Source of the DNA: Oscillospiraceae bacterium UBA1230
GTDB lineage: Bacteria > Bacillota > Clostridia > Oscillospirales > Oscillospiraceae
NCBI GenBank assembly: GCA_002309395.1
Contig: DBWU01000070.1
Span: forward strand, 29,612 to 45,130
DNA: 15,519 nucleotides
Direction of reading: 5' to 3'
In this document: positions 1 to 7,374 of the stretch, piece after piece
How the letters are laid out: each line of letters opens with the position of its first letter
Position numbering within the stretch: position 1 is the first letter of the stretch
The notes under the pieces: generated by a model
What the model was told of the DNA's origin: nothing
What the model saw: the letters and a program-made list of their open reading frames with translations, nothing else
Databases searched by the model: none
Made by a program: the position numbers and the translations under genes

Positions 1-1050
1 GGCGGCGCCGCCATCTACGGCAACGCTGTGAAGAACGCCGCAGAGATCGCTGTGGAAGAGATCAACGCTCTGGGCGGCATCCAGTTCGAGCTGCGCTATG
101 AGGACGATCAGCACGACGCTGAGAAGGCCCTCAATGCCTACAACACCCTGAAGGGTTGGGGTATGCAGATCTCCCTCGGCTCCGTGACGAGCAAGCCCTG
201 CGAGGCTACTTCCGCCGAGAGCTACAAGGATCGCATCTTCGCGCTGACTCCGTCCGCTTCCTCCACCGCTGTTCTGGTGCTGGATGCTGACGCGGATCCC
301 GTGACCTACAAGGACAACGTGTTCCAGATGTGCTTCACCGATCCTAACCAGGGCTCCGCTTCCGCTCAGTACATCTTCGACAAGGGCCTTGCCACCAAGG
401 TTGCCGTGATCTGGAAGAGCGATGACGTGTATTCCAAGGGCATCTACGACACCTTTGTTGCCAAAGCCAACGAGCTGGGCATCAAGATCGTCAGCGACAC
501 CACCTTTGCCGACGGCAATGACACCGACTTCTCCGTGCAGATCGCCGATGCTCAGAGCAACGGCGCCGAGCTGGTGTTCCTGCCCATGTACTACACGCCC
601 GCGTCCCTGATCTTCACCCAGGCGAAGGCCGCCGGCTATGGGCCCAAGTGGTTCGGCGTGGACGGCATGGACGGCATTTTGACGCTGGAAGGCTTCGATA
701 CCGCTCTTGCTGAGGGCGTGATCCTGCTGACCCCCTTCAACGCCGACTCCAGCGACGCTAAGACCGCCGCATTTGTCGCCAAGTATCAGGAGAAGTTCGG
801 CGAAGTGCCCAACCAGTTTGCCGCTGACGCGTATGACTGCGTCTATGCTTACTATCAGGCGCTGACCGCCGCCGGCTGCACGCCCGACATGTCCGCCGCT
901 GAGATCTGCGACGCCATGATCGCCCAGTTCACCACCATGACATTTGACGGTCTGACCGGTGAAGGCATGACCTGGGATGCCAACGGCGCTGTGACCAAGA
1001 GCCCCAAGGGCATGGTCATCGAGTCCGGTGCGTACGTCGGTCTTGACTGA
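1..1050 (+). CDS. livJ: Branched-chain amino-acid ABC transporter substrate-binding protein, 5' truncated by window edge
   Basis: Extracytoplasmic solute-binding protein that delivers branched-chain or related amino acids to the LivHMGF transporter encoded just downstream. The reading frame is open from base 1. The GTG at 28 is probably an internal Val codon, because the in-frame residues before it (GGAAIYGNAVKNA, running into it) are a typical N-lobe start of the Peripla_BP_6/LivJ fold, followed by AVEEINALGGI and YEDDQ. The signal peptide and roughly the first few dozen residues lie outside the window, leaving 349 residues. Later segments such as FADGNDTDFSVQIADAQSNGAELVFLP... and the C-terminal fold match the type I periplasmic-binding family. 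The codons are strongly C/G-ending, which suits a highly expressed gene. It is followed by two hairpins and livH. Exact ligand (Leu/Ile/Val or another amino acid or amide) cannot be told from sequence. Confidence 0.93.
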   Translation, partial: GGAAIYGNAVKNAAEIAVEEINALGGIQFELRYEDDQHDAEKALNAYNTLKGWGMQISLGSVTSKPCEATSAESYKDRIFALTPSASSTAVLVLDADADPVTYKDNVFQMCFTDPNQGSASAQYIFDKGLATKVAVIWKSDDVYSKGIYDTFVAKANELGIKIVSDTTFADGNDTDFSVQIADAQSNGAELVFLPMYYTPASLIFTQAKAAGYGPKWFGVDGMDGILTLEGFDTALAEGVILLTPFNADSSDAKTAAFVAKYQEKFGEVPNQFAADAYDCVYAYYQALTAAGCTPDMSAAEICDAMIAQFTTMTFDGLTGEGMTWDANGAVTKSPKGMVIESGAYVGLD

Positions 1051-1089
1051 TCGTCCGGCGCATCTATAACAAGCCATTTGTCCCAAGCG

Positions 1090-1113
1090 GGGAGAGCGCA
1101 TCTGCGCTCTCCC
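1090..1113 (+). other. Strong hairpin in the livJ-livH spacer
   Basis: The arms GGGAGAGCGCA (1090-1100) and TGCGCTCTCCC (1103-1113) are perfect reverse complements, giving a 10-bp stem with a 4-nt loop. No U-run follows, so it is not a canonical terminator. A hairpin directly after a binding-protein gene often protects the 3' end of that message or lowers readthrough, so the binding protein is made in excess of the permeases. That role is inferred here. Confidence 0.6.
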
Positions 1114-1134
1114 TGTGACGGGCGGAAAGCGTGT

Positions 1135-1169
1135 ATCGGAAAGCGGCCCTTATGAGGCGGTTTTCCGAT
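1135..1169 (+). other. Second hairpin in the livJ-livH spacer, upstream of the livH RBS
   Basis: The arms 1135-1148 (ATCGGAAAGCGGCC) and 1156-1169 (GGCGGTTTTCCGAT) pair over 13 of 14 positions, with one G-U and one mismatch, around a 7-nt loop. No clean U-run follows. The 5' arm element CGGAAAGCG occurs twice, 14 nt apart (1123-1131 and 1137-1145), so two upstream copies could compete for the same 3' arm. It probably sets transcript stability or partial termination before livH (start 1210). Confidence 0.5.
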
Positions 1170-1209
1170 GCATGTTTTCCATGTATAGCAAACGAGAGAG
1201 GAGAAGGGT

Positions 1210-2139
1210 ATGAGTTTTCTGAACTTTCTGATCAGCGGAATCAGCCTGGGCAGTATTTACGCGATCATCGCGCTGGGCTATACCATGGTGTACGGTATTG
1301 CCAAGATGCTGAACTTTGCCCATGGTGACGTGATCATGGTGGGTGCGTATATCTGCTTCTTCGCTGTGAGCCGCTACAATCTGCCGCCGCTGGTAGGTGT
1401 TCTGCTGGCAATGGTGATCTGCACGCTTTTGGGTGTTATCATTGAAAAGCTGGCGTATAAGCCGTTGCGTGCCGCGCCGTCGCTGGCGGTGCTGATCACC
1501 GCGATCGGTGTGAGCTATTTTCTGCAGAACGCGGCACAGCTTTTGTGGTCGTCCAACCCCAAAGTATTCCCCATGTTCTTCCAGCGCATGATGGAACAGC
1601 AGATGCCGGACGGGGCAGTAAAGACCGTACCTGTAAACGGAATCGATCTGTTTGGCGGTTCTCTCCGCATCTCCTACGTGACCATCGTGACGATCGCGGT
1701 TTGCCTTGTGATCATGCTGGCGCTGACGGCGTTTACCGGCAATACCAAAATGGGCAAGGCAATGCGTGCCTGCTCGGAGGATAAGGACGCCGCGCGTCTG
1801 ATGGGTATCAACGTGAACACCACCATTTCCGTTACGTTTGCCATTGGCTCCGGCCTTGCCGCCATTGCCGGCGTACTGCTCTGCTCAGCATATCCCACGC
1901 TGGTGCCGACTACCGGCTCCATGCCTGGCATCAAGGCCTTTACCGCCGCGGTGTTCGGCGGAATCGGCTCCATCCCCGGCGCGCTCTTGGGCGGATTGCT
2001 GCTGGGCGTGATCGAGATCATGGCAAAAGCGTACGTTTCCACCCAGATGTCCGACGCCATCGTATTCGCCGTGCTGATCATCGTGCTTCTTGTCAAGCCG
2101 ACCGGTCTTTTGGGCAAAGCGATGCGCGAGAAAGTGTAA
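1210..2139 (+). CDS. livH: Branched-chain amino-acid ABC transporter permease LivH
   Basis: Integral membrane permease of the liv system that pairs with LivM to form the translocation pore. The N-terminus (LISGISLGSIYAIIALGYTMVYGI..., then LNFAHGDVIMVGAY) is diagnostic for LivH. The cytoplasmic coupling segment GKAMRACSEDKDAARLMGINV is the EAA-like loop that contacts the ATPases. About eight hydrophobic segments are visible. At 309 aa it is the usual family length. The ATG at 1210 is preceded by GAGAGGAGAAGGG at normal spacing. The stop is 10 nt before livM, which indicates co-transcription. Confidence 0.96.
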   Translation: MSFLNFLISGISLGSIYAIIALGYTMVYGIAKMLNFAHGDVIMVGAYICFFAVSRYNLPPLVGVLLAMVICTLLGVIIEKLAYKPLRAAPSLAVLITAIGVSYFLQNAAQLLWSSNPKVFPMFFQRMMEQQMPDGAVKTVPVNGIDLFGGSLRISYVTIVTIAVCLVIMLALTAFTGNTKMGKAMRACSEDKDAARLMGINVNTTISVTFAIGSGLAAIAGVLLCSAYPTLVPTTGSMPGIKAFTAAVFGGIGSIPGALLGGLLLGVIEIMAKAYVSTQMSDAIVFAVLIIVLLVKPTGLLGKAMREKV

Positions 2140-2149
2140 GGTGGCTGTG

Positions 2150-3235
2150 ATGGGTTTGAAAAAAATGAGCAAGACGACGCGTACGACGTTTATTACGTAC
2201 GGTTTCGTGGCAGCAGCATTTATCGTGTTGCAGGTTCTCAGCAGCACGGGCGGACTTTCTCCGCTGCTCAGCGGTATGCTGGTACCGATCTGCGCATGGG
2301 TCGTCATGGCGATCTCCCTGAACCTGACGGTGGGTATTCTGGGTGAACTGTCGCTGGGTCACGCCGGTTTTATGAGCGTGGGCGCTTTTATGGGCACCAC
2401 TGCCGCCATAGCCATGCAGCGTTCGGTGGAATCCGCTCCATTGCGGCTGGTCGTCGCCATCGTGGTAGGCGCTATCTTTGCCGCCATCGTTGGCTTTTTG
2501 ATCGGCATTCCCGTTCTGCGGCTCAACGGCGACTATCTGGCGATCGTGACCCTTGCGTTCGGTGAGATCATCAAGAGCATCTTCACCAACCTCTACGTGG
2601 GTATCGACGAGCGCGGTTTCCACGTGAGTTTGCTGAAGGACCGTACCGATCTTCTGCCCGGCGGCAAGCTGATTATCGCCGGTCCCATGGGAATTGGCGG
2701 CGTTCAGCGGATCTCGACTTTTGTGACCGGCTTTGTGCTGATCATAGTTTGCCTGATCGTCATTTTCAATCTGGTCAACAGCCGTGCAGGCCGTGCTATC
2801 ATGGCGCTGCGGGATAACCGGATCGCCGCCGAGAGCATCGGCATTTCCGTGACCAAGTATAAAATGATGGCGTTTGTGACCAGTGCGGCGATGGCAGGCG
2901 GCGCCGGTGCGCTGTTTGCACTGAACTATTCCACGGTGGTCGCCAACAAGTTCGATTTTAATAACTCCATTCTGGTGCTGGTCTTCGTGGTGCTGGGCGG
3001 TTTGGGCAATATGCTCGGTTCCATTATCGCCGCCGCGGCGCTGACCATTTTGCCGGAGGCGCTGCGCCAGTTCTCCGATTACCGCATGCTGGTGTATGCC
3101 ATCGTGCTGATCCTGGTGATGCTGGTCACAAACAATCCGCAGATCAAGAGCGTTTTCAACAAAGTGATCGACGCGGTCAAAAAGGCGTTCGGTAAGCTGT
3201 TTTCCAAAGTGAATAAGACGAAGGAGGAGGCGTGA
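2150..3235 (+). CDS. livM: Branched-chain amino-acid ABC transporter permease LivM
   Basis: Second membrane permease of the liv transporter. The motifs SLNLTVGILGELSLGHAGF and, near the C-terminal third, GRAIMALRDNRIAAESIGI (EAA-type ATPase-contact loop) identify LivM. The start was placed at ATG 2150: AAGGTGG sits about 5 nt upstream, overlapping the livH stop. The frame is open further upstream, but that stretch is the out-of-frame 3' end of livH. This gives 361 aa, slightly longer than minimal LivM, with a Lys-rich cytoplasmic tail (VNKTKEEA). The gene ends next to the livG start. Confidence 0.95.
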   Translation: MGLKKMSKTTRTTFITYGFVAAAFIVLQVLSSTGGLSPLLSGMLVPICAWVVMAISLNLTVGILGELSLGHAGFMSVGAFMGTTAAIAMQRSVESAPLRLVVAIVVGAIFAAIVGFLIGIPVLRLNGDYLAIVTLAFGEIIKSIFTNLYVGIDERGFHVSLLKDRTDLLPGGKLIIAGPMGIGGVQRISTFVTGFVLIIVCLIVIFNLVNSRAGRAIMALRDNRIAAESIGISVTKYKMMAFVTSAAMAGGAGALFALNYSTVVANKFDFNNSILVLVFVVLGGLGNMLGSIIAAAALTILPEALRQFSDYRMLVYAIVLILVMLVTNNPQIKSVFNKVIDAVKKAFGKLFSKVNKTKEEA

Positions 3236-3237
3236 GC

Positions 3238-4092
3238 ATGGCGAAGATCTTTTCCCAAAATACCAGTCCGCTGGTGCCGATGCCTTCCGAGGCGTATATC
3301 CCCCAGCGCGATCTGGATAAGAATCCGATCCTGGAATGCCGCCGTTTGAGCATTAACTTCGGTGGCTTGATGGCGGTGGACGATTTCAATCTCATCATCG
3401 GCAGAACGGAGATCGCCGGTCTGATCGGTCCCAACGGCGCCGGCAAGACCACCGTTTTCAACCTCTTGACCAAGGTGTATCAGCCTACCAAGGGTACCAT
3501 CCTGCTCAACGGAAAAGATACCCACGATATGAACACGATCCAGGTAAGCAAGGCAGGCGTTGCCCGTACGTTCCAGAATATTCGTCTATTTAACAATCTG
3601 TCCGTGGAGGACAACGTAAAGCTGGGAATGCACAACTCCATCAAGTACGGAATGTTCAGCGGCGTGTTCCGCCTACCCAACTACTGGAAGCAGGAGCGCA
3701 TTGCTCACGATCGGGCGCTGGAGCTGTTGAGTCTGTTTGGCATGGCGGATATGGCGTCAGTCAAAGCCGGATCTCTGCCTTACGGCGCACAGCGCCGTCT
3801 GGAGATCGTACGCGCCCTTGCCACCAATCCGTGCCTTCTGCTGTTGGATGAGCCGGCCGCAGGTATGAACCCCTCGGAAACGGCGGAATTGATGGAGAAC
3901 ATCGTGAAGATCCGTGATATGTTCCAGATCGCCATTTTGCTCATAGAACACGACATGAGTCTGGTGATGAATATCTGTGAAGGTATCTGCGTGCTGAACT
4001 TCGGCCGCGTGATCGCCAAGGGTTCGCCGGAGGATATCCAGGCAAATCCTGCCGTGATCGAAGCGTATTTGGGCAAAAAGAAGGAGGCGTGA
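3238..4092 (+). CDS. livG: Branched-chain amino-acid ABC transporter ATP-binding protein LivG
   Basis: One of the two cytoplasmic ATPases that energise LivHM. Walker A GPNGAGKTT is at residues 64-72, followed by the Q-loop region RTFQNIRLF, the LivG-type signature YGAQRRLEIVRAL, Walker B LLLLDEPAAGMN and the switch His in LIEHDMSLVM. I prefer ATG 3238 because AAGGAGGAGG (3221-3230) ends 7 nt before it. A GTG at 3232 would overlap the livM stop and is the alternative. The protein is 284 aa and carries about 25-30 extra N-terminal residues (Pro- and Ser-containing) before the usual LivG start, which is mildly unusual. Confidence 0.95.
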   Translation: MAKIFSQNTSPLVPMPSEAYIPQRDLDKNPILECRRLSINFGGLMAVDDFNLIIGRTEIAGLIGPNGAGKTTVFNLLTKVYQPTKGTILLNGKDTHDMNTIQVSKAGVARTFQNIRLFNNLSVEDNVKLGMHNSIKYGMFSGVFRLPNYWKQERIAHDRALELLSLFGMADMASVKAGSLPYGAQRRLEIVRALATNPCLLLLDEPAAGMNPSETAELMENIVKIRDMFQIAILLIEHDMSLVMNICEGICVLNFGRVIAKGSPEDIQANPAVIEAYLGKKKEA

Positions 4093-4094
4093 GG

Positions 4095-4802
4095 ATGGGA
4101 CAGATTTTAAAAGTGGACGATATCAACGTCTACTACGGCAGTATTCACGCCATCAAGGGTATTTCCTTTGAGGTGAACGAGGGCGAGATCGTCACGCTGA
4201 TCGGCGCCAACGGCGCCGGCAAGTCCACCACCTTGAATACCGTGGCAGGTCTGCTTCACAGCAAAACCGGCTCGGTCAGCTTTTGCGGTGAGGTTACGGA
4301 TAAACTGGCATGTCACCAGATCGTGGCGCGCGGTATCGCCATGGTGCCGGAAGGACGCCGCGTATTCTCCCAGATGACCGTGCAGGAGAATCTGGAGATG
4401 GGCGCTTTCTCCCGTAAGGGCGATATTTCAGCAGATCTGGAGCGCGTTTACGAGCAGTTCCCGCGTTTGAAGGAGCGCCGCAAGCAGATCGGCGGTACGC
4501 TCTCCGGCGGTGAGCAGCAGATGCTGGCTATGGGTCGCGCGCTGATGAGCAACCCCAAACTGCTGATGATGGACGAGCCGAGTATGGGTCTTGCGCCGAT
4601 CCTTGTGGAGCAGATCTTTGAGATCATCAAGGAACTGCACAAGGCAGGCACCACCATTTTGCTGGTGGAGCAGAACGCACAGGCGGCGCTTTCCGTGGCG
4701 GACCGCGGTTACGTGCTGGAAACCGGCAGGATCGTTACCTCCGGCACCGGCGCGGAGCTGCTGGCGTCGGCGGCCATCAAGAAGGCGTATCTTGGCGGTT
4801 GA
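4095..4802 (+). CDS. livF: Branched-chain amino-acid ABC transporter ATP-binding protein LivF
   Basis: Second ATPase of the liv transporter and the last gene of the operon. Walker A GANGAGKST is at residues 37-45, with RRVFSQMTVQENLEMG after the Q-loop, signature LSGGEQQMLAMGRAL, Walker B LLMMDEPSMGLAP and switch His replaced by Gln in LLVEQNAQAAL, which is normal for LivF. The start is ATG 4095: AAGGAGG (4081-4087) is 7 nt upstream. A GTG at 4089 in the same frame is too close to the Shine-Dalgarno. The gene is 235 aa and is followed within 20 nt by a strong terminator. Confidence 0.96.
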   Translation: MGQILKVDDINVYYGSIHAIKGISFEVNEGEIVTLIGANGAGKSTTLNTVAGLLHSKTGSVSFCGEVTDKLACHQIVARGIAMVPEGRRVFSQMTVQENLEMGAFSRKGDISADLERVYEQFPRLKERRKQIGGTLSGGEQQMLAMGRALMSNPKLLMMDEPSMGLAPILVEQIFEIIKELHKAGTTILLVEQNAQAALSVADRGYVLETGRIVTSGTGAELLASAAIKKAYLGG

Positions 4803-4818
4803 CCCTTTCAATCTTTTT

Positions 4819-4851
4819 CCCCCCGACAAGATCCTGTCGGGGGGATTTTTT
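4819..4851 (+). terminator. Rho-independent terminator of the liv operon
   Basis: Stem CCCCCCGACA (4819-4828) pairs perfectly with TGTCGGGGGG (4835-4844) across a 6-nt loop, followed by ATTTTTT. The position, 17 nt after the livF stop, fits the operon end. Confidence 0.93.
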
Positions 4852-4893
4852 GTCCCAGACTGAGATTCCTACTTCTAAATACGGTTCCTTCCT

Positions 4894-4902
4894 CATAACA
4901 AT
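4894..4902 (+). promoter_or_regulatory. Possible SigE-like -10 element upstream of spoIVA
   Basis: CATAACAAT resembles the SigE -10 consensus CATACAAT with one extra base. It is 33 nt before the spoIVA start, where a mother-cell promoter is expected, since spoIVA is SigE-controlled in Bacillus subtilis. No convincing -35 is visible at the right spacing, so this is only a candidate. Confidence 0.25.
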
Positions 4903-4935
4903 AGAGCAACAAGCTGTAAATTCGGAGGGGACAAT

Positions 4936-6417
4936 ATGAATCAAACCACATCCATTTATCAGGAAATGGCGGCGCGTACCCATAACAGCATTTACATCGG
5001 CGTGGTGGGCCCGGTGCGTACGGGGAAGTCCACGTTTATCAAACGCTTCATGGAAACCAACGTGATCCCGAATATTGAGGACTCCTATCGCCGTGACCGC
5101 GCCAAGGACGAGCTGCCGCAAAGCGGCTCTGGCCGCACGATCATGACGGCGGAGCCGAAATTCGTGCCGGAGGAGGCGGTTGAGGTACAGTTGGATGACG
5201 GCGTGCGTTGCTCTGTTCGCCTGATCGATTGCGTAGGCTATATGGTGCCGAGCGCGGTGGGGCAGTTTGAAGATCTGGCGCCCCGTATGGTGATGACGCC
5301 GTGGTTTGACCACGAGATCCCTATGACGGAGGCGGCGGAGATCGGCACCCGGAAGGTCATCAACGATCATTCCACCGTGGGCGTGGTCATCACCACCGAC
5401 GGAACCATTACCGATATTCCGCGTCAGGACTACCGGGAAGCGGAGGAACGCGTCATACGGGAATTGCAGGAGATCGGAAAGCCGTTCGTGGTGCTGCTCA
5501 ATTCCTCCGACCCCGGCGGCGCCGCGGCGCAGGCAGCGGCACAGGAGATCGAGGAGCGGTTCGACGTGCGTTGTCTGCCGGTAAACTGCCTGGAACTGGA
5601 TGAGGAGACGGTTGCGGGTCTTTTGCGAGAGCTTCTCTTTGAGTTTCCTTTGCAGGAGCTGGATCTCTATCTGCCGTCCTGGATCGACGCGCTGGCGGTA
5701 GATCATCCGATCCGCAGCAGGATCTTTGACGCAGTACGCGATAACAGTGCTGATCTGCACCATATCCGGCAACTGGAGGACTGTTTGCGCCGGATCGAGC
5801 AATCGGAGGATATTTCCGATGCCCGTATCACTGCGGTGGATCTCGGTACCGGCGTTGCTTCGGCGGAACTGGCGGTGCCGCGCAGCCTTTTCTATCGTAC
5901 GCTAAGCGAGCAGTCCGGATTGCAGTTGGCGGACGACGGCGACCTGATGGAGCATTTAACGGAGTTGGCATCGGCGAAGAAAGAGTACGATAAAGTAGCG
6001 GAAGCGCTCAAGAGCGCAAAGGAAAGCGGTTACGGCATCGTCATGCCCAGCGTGGAAGAGTTGGATCTGGACGATCCGGAGATCGTGCGGCAGGGAGGAC
6101 GCTACGGCGTGCGGATGCGCGCCACGGCGCCGTCGATCCACATGATCCGCGCTGACGTGGAAACCACTGTGTCTCCCATCGTAGGCAACGAAAAACAGTC
6201 GGAGGATATGGTCAACTACTTACTGCAGGAGTTTGAAGGCGATACCAGCAAGATCTGGCAGTCCAATATATTCGGACGCAGTATCCATGAGATCGTAGGG
6301 GAGGACCTGCAGGCAAAACTGAAACGTATGCCGGAGGACGCCCGGGAAAAACTGCGCGAGGCACTGGAACGGATCATCAACGAGGGAAGCGGAGGCCTGA
6401 TCTGCATTATTCTGTAA
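4936..6417 (+). CDS. spoIVA: Stage IV sporulation protein A (spore-coat morphogenetic ATPase)
   Basis: Cytoskeletal ATPase that polymerises on the forespore surface to form the basement layer of the spore coat. Walker A GPVRTGKST is at residues 25-33. GRTIMTAEPKF follows at about 66-76 with the conserved Thr region, and the Walker B-like segment LIDCVGYMVP at about 96-105. The C-terminal tail ends GLICIIL, the hydrophobic end used for membrane anchoring with SpoVM in B. subtilis. The length of 493 aa is essentially the family norm (492 in B. subtilis). The start has GGAGGGG (4924-4930) 5 nt upstream. It stands as a single gene between two terminators. Confidence 0.98.
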   Translation: MNQTTSIYQEMAARTHNSIYIGVVGPVRTGKSTFIKRFMETNVIPNIEDSYRRDRAKDELPQSGSGRTIMTAEPKFVPEEAVEVQLDDGVRCSVRLIDCVGYMVPSAVGQFEDLAPRMVMTPWFDHEIPMTEAAEIGTRKVINDHSTVGVVITTDGTITDIPRQDYREAEERVIRELQEIGKPFVVLLNSSDPGGAAAQAAAQEIEERFDVRCLPVNCLELDEETVAGLLRELLFEFPLQELDLYLPSWIDALAVDHPIRSRIFDAVRDNSADLHHIRQLEDCLRRIEQSEDISDARITAVDLGTGVASAELAVPRSLFYRTLSEQSGLQLADDGDLMEHLTELASAKKEYDKVAEALKSAKESGYGIVMPSVEELDLDDPEIVRQGGRYGVRMRATAPSIHMIRADVETTVSPIVGNEKQSEDMVNYLLQEFEGDTSKIWQSNIFGRSIHEIVGEDLQAKLKRMPEDAREKLREALERIINEGSGGLICIIL

Positions 6418-6444
6418 AGGAAATATACTTTACAATTAAAGCAA

Positions 6445-6473
6445 AAAAACGGCGGCTGTGTGCCGCCGTTTTT
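6445..6473 (+). terminator. Rho-independent terminator of spoIVA
   Basis: Arms AAAAACGGCGGC (6445-6456) and GCCGCCGTTTTT (6462-6473) pair perfectly around a 5-nt loop; the 3' arm ends in T5. The next promoter's -35 begins a few bases later. Confidence 0.88.
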
Positions 6474-6477
6474 GCTG

Positions 6478-6506
6478 TTGCGTTGTCCTTCCGGGCGTGG
6501 TACAAT
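6478..6506 (+). promoter_or_regulatory. Extended -10 SigA-type promoter for coaX
   Basis: TGGTACAAT (6498-6506) is an extended -10 (TGn plus TACAAT, 5 of 6 matches to TATAAT). A weak -35, TTGCGT (6478-6483), lies 17 bp upstream. Initiation would fall near 6513, giving a short leader of about 20 nt before the GTG start. Confidence 0.6.
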
Positions 6507-6531
6507 AAGCAGGGAAGGGGGGCGATGCGCT

Positions 6532-7305
6532 GTGCTGCTGGCAATTGACGTCGGCAACTCCAACACGTCTGTCGGATTGTTTTCCGGCGAGGGAACGCTG
6601 AAATTTCTCGCCTCGATCGAAACGGATCGCGGCAAGACTGCCGATCAGATCTGTTTAGATCTGATGAATCTGTTTTCGCTGTACGGGTACGAGATCTCCG
6701 GCGTGACGGGCGCTATTTTCTCCAGCGTGGTGCCGCCGGTGAATTTTATGATGACGAAGGCGCTGACGCGTCTTTTCGGCAAGCCGCCCATGGAAGTGGG
6801 ACCGGGTATCCGAACGGGGTTGAATATTCGTATGGAGTTTCATAACCAGTTGGGCGCCGATCTCGTATGCAGCGCGGTGGCGGCGCTGGAAAAATACCGT
6901 CCGCCGATGGTGATCATCGACATGGGGACAGCCACCACCGTTTCCTATATTTCCGAGAAGAAAACCTATGAGGGCGGCCTGCTGTATCCGGGCGTATATC
7001 TCTCCTTGCGTGCTTTGGCGGATCAAACGGCTCAGCTTCCCGCCATCTCATTGGAGCATCCCAGGAACCTGATCGGCAAGAATACGGAAGACTGCATGAA
7101 AAACGGCATCGTATACGGCACCGCCGGTATGCTGGACGGATTGATCGATCGGATCCGTGACGAGATCGGCGCGGATCAGCCGCTGACAGTGGTGGCGACC
7201 GGTACGCCGGCGCCTGTGATCGTGCGCCATTGCCGCAATGAGATCGTCTACGACAAATATCTGCTGATGGAAGGCCTGTGGACGATCTATCAGAAGAATC
7301 AATAA
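6532..7305 (+). CDS. coaX: Type III pantothenate kinase
   Basis: Cytoplasmic enzyme phosphorylating pantothenate, the first step of coenzyme A synthesis. ASKHA-fold motifs are visible: phosphate-binding IDVGNSNT (residues 5-12), GAD (108-110) with the catalytic Asp, and DMGTATT (130-136), followed by GGLLYPG. The GTG at 6532 was chosen because IDVGNSNT then starts at residue 5, as in the family, and AAGGGGGG lies about 9 nt upstream. The frame stays open further upstream into the spoIVA terminator, which cannot be coding. The product is 257 aa, normal for CoaX. The residue after GAD is Leu where many family members have Arg. The gene is convergent with pfp and shares a terminator with it. Confidence 0.94.
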   Translation: MLLAIDVGNSNTSVGLFSGEGTLKFLASIETDRGKTADQICLDLMNLFSLYGYEISGVTGAIFSSVVPPVNFMMTKALTRLFGKPPMEVGPGIRTGLNIRMEFHNQLGADLVCSAVAALEKYRPPMVIIDMGTATTVSYISEKKTYEGGLLYPGVYLSLRALADQTAQLPAISLEHPRNLIGKNTEDCMKNGIVYGTAGMLDGLIDRIRDEIGADQPLTVVATGTPAPVIVRHCRNEIVYDKYLLMEGLWTIYQKNQ

Positions 7306-7312
7306 GAGGCCG

Positions 7313-7355
7313 AAAAAAACGGTGGGAAGCAGCGAACGCTGTTTCCCACCGTTTT
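7313..7355. terminator. Bidirectional terminator between convergent coaX and pfp
   Basis: Arms AAAACGGTGGGAAGCAGCG (7316-7334) and CGCTGTTTCCCACCGTTTT (7337-7355) are complementary apart from one G-U pair, giving a stem of about 18 bp. The plus strand has only T4 after it, while the minus strand has T7 (A-run 7313-7319). It is therefore strongest for pfp but usable by coaX. Confidence 0.9.
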
Positions 7356-7374
7356 CATTGTGCCATACGTTTTT

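Noticed and set aside
1131..1328. 65-codon plus-strand frame across the livJ-livH spacer
   Set aside because: It runs through the second hairpin and into livH in another frame. No RBS and no protein-like features.
4777..5802. 341-codon minus-strand frame over spoIVA
   Set aside because: Antisense shadow of spoIVA, rich in His and Arg, crossing the liv terminator and with no recognisable motif.
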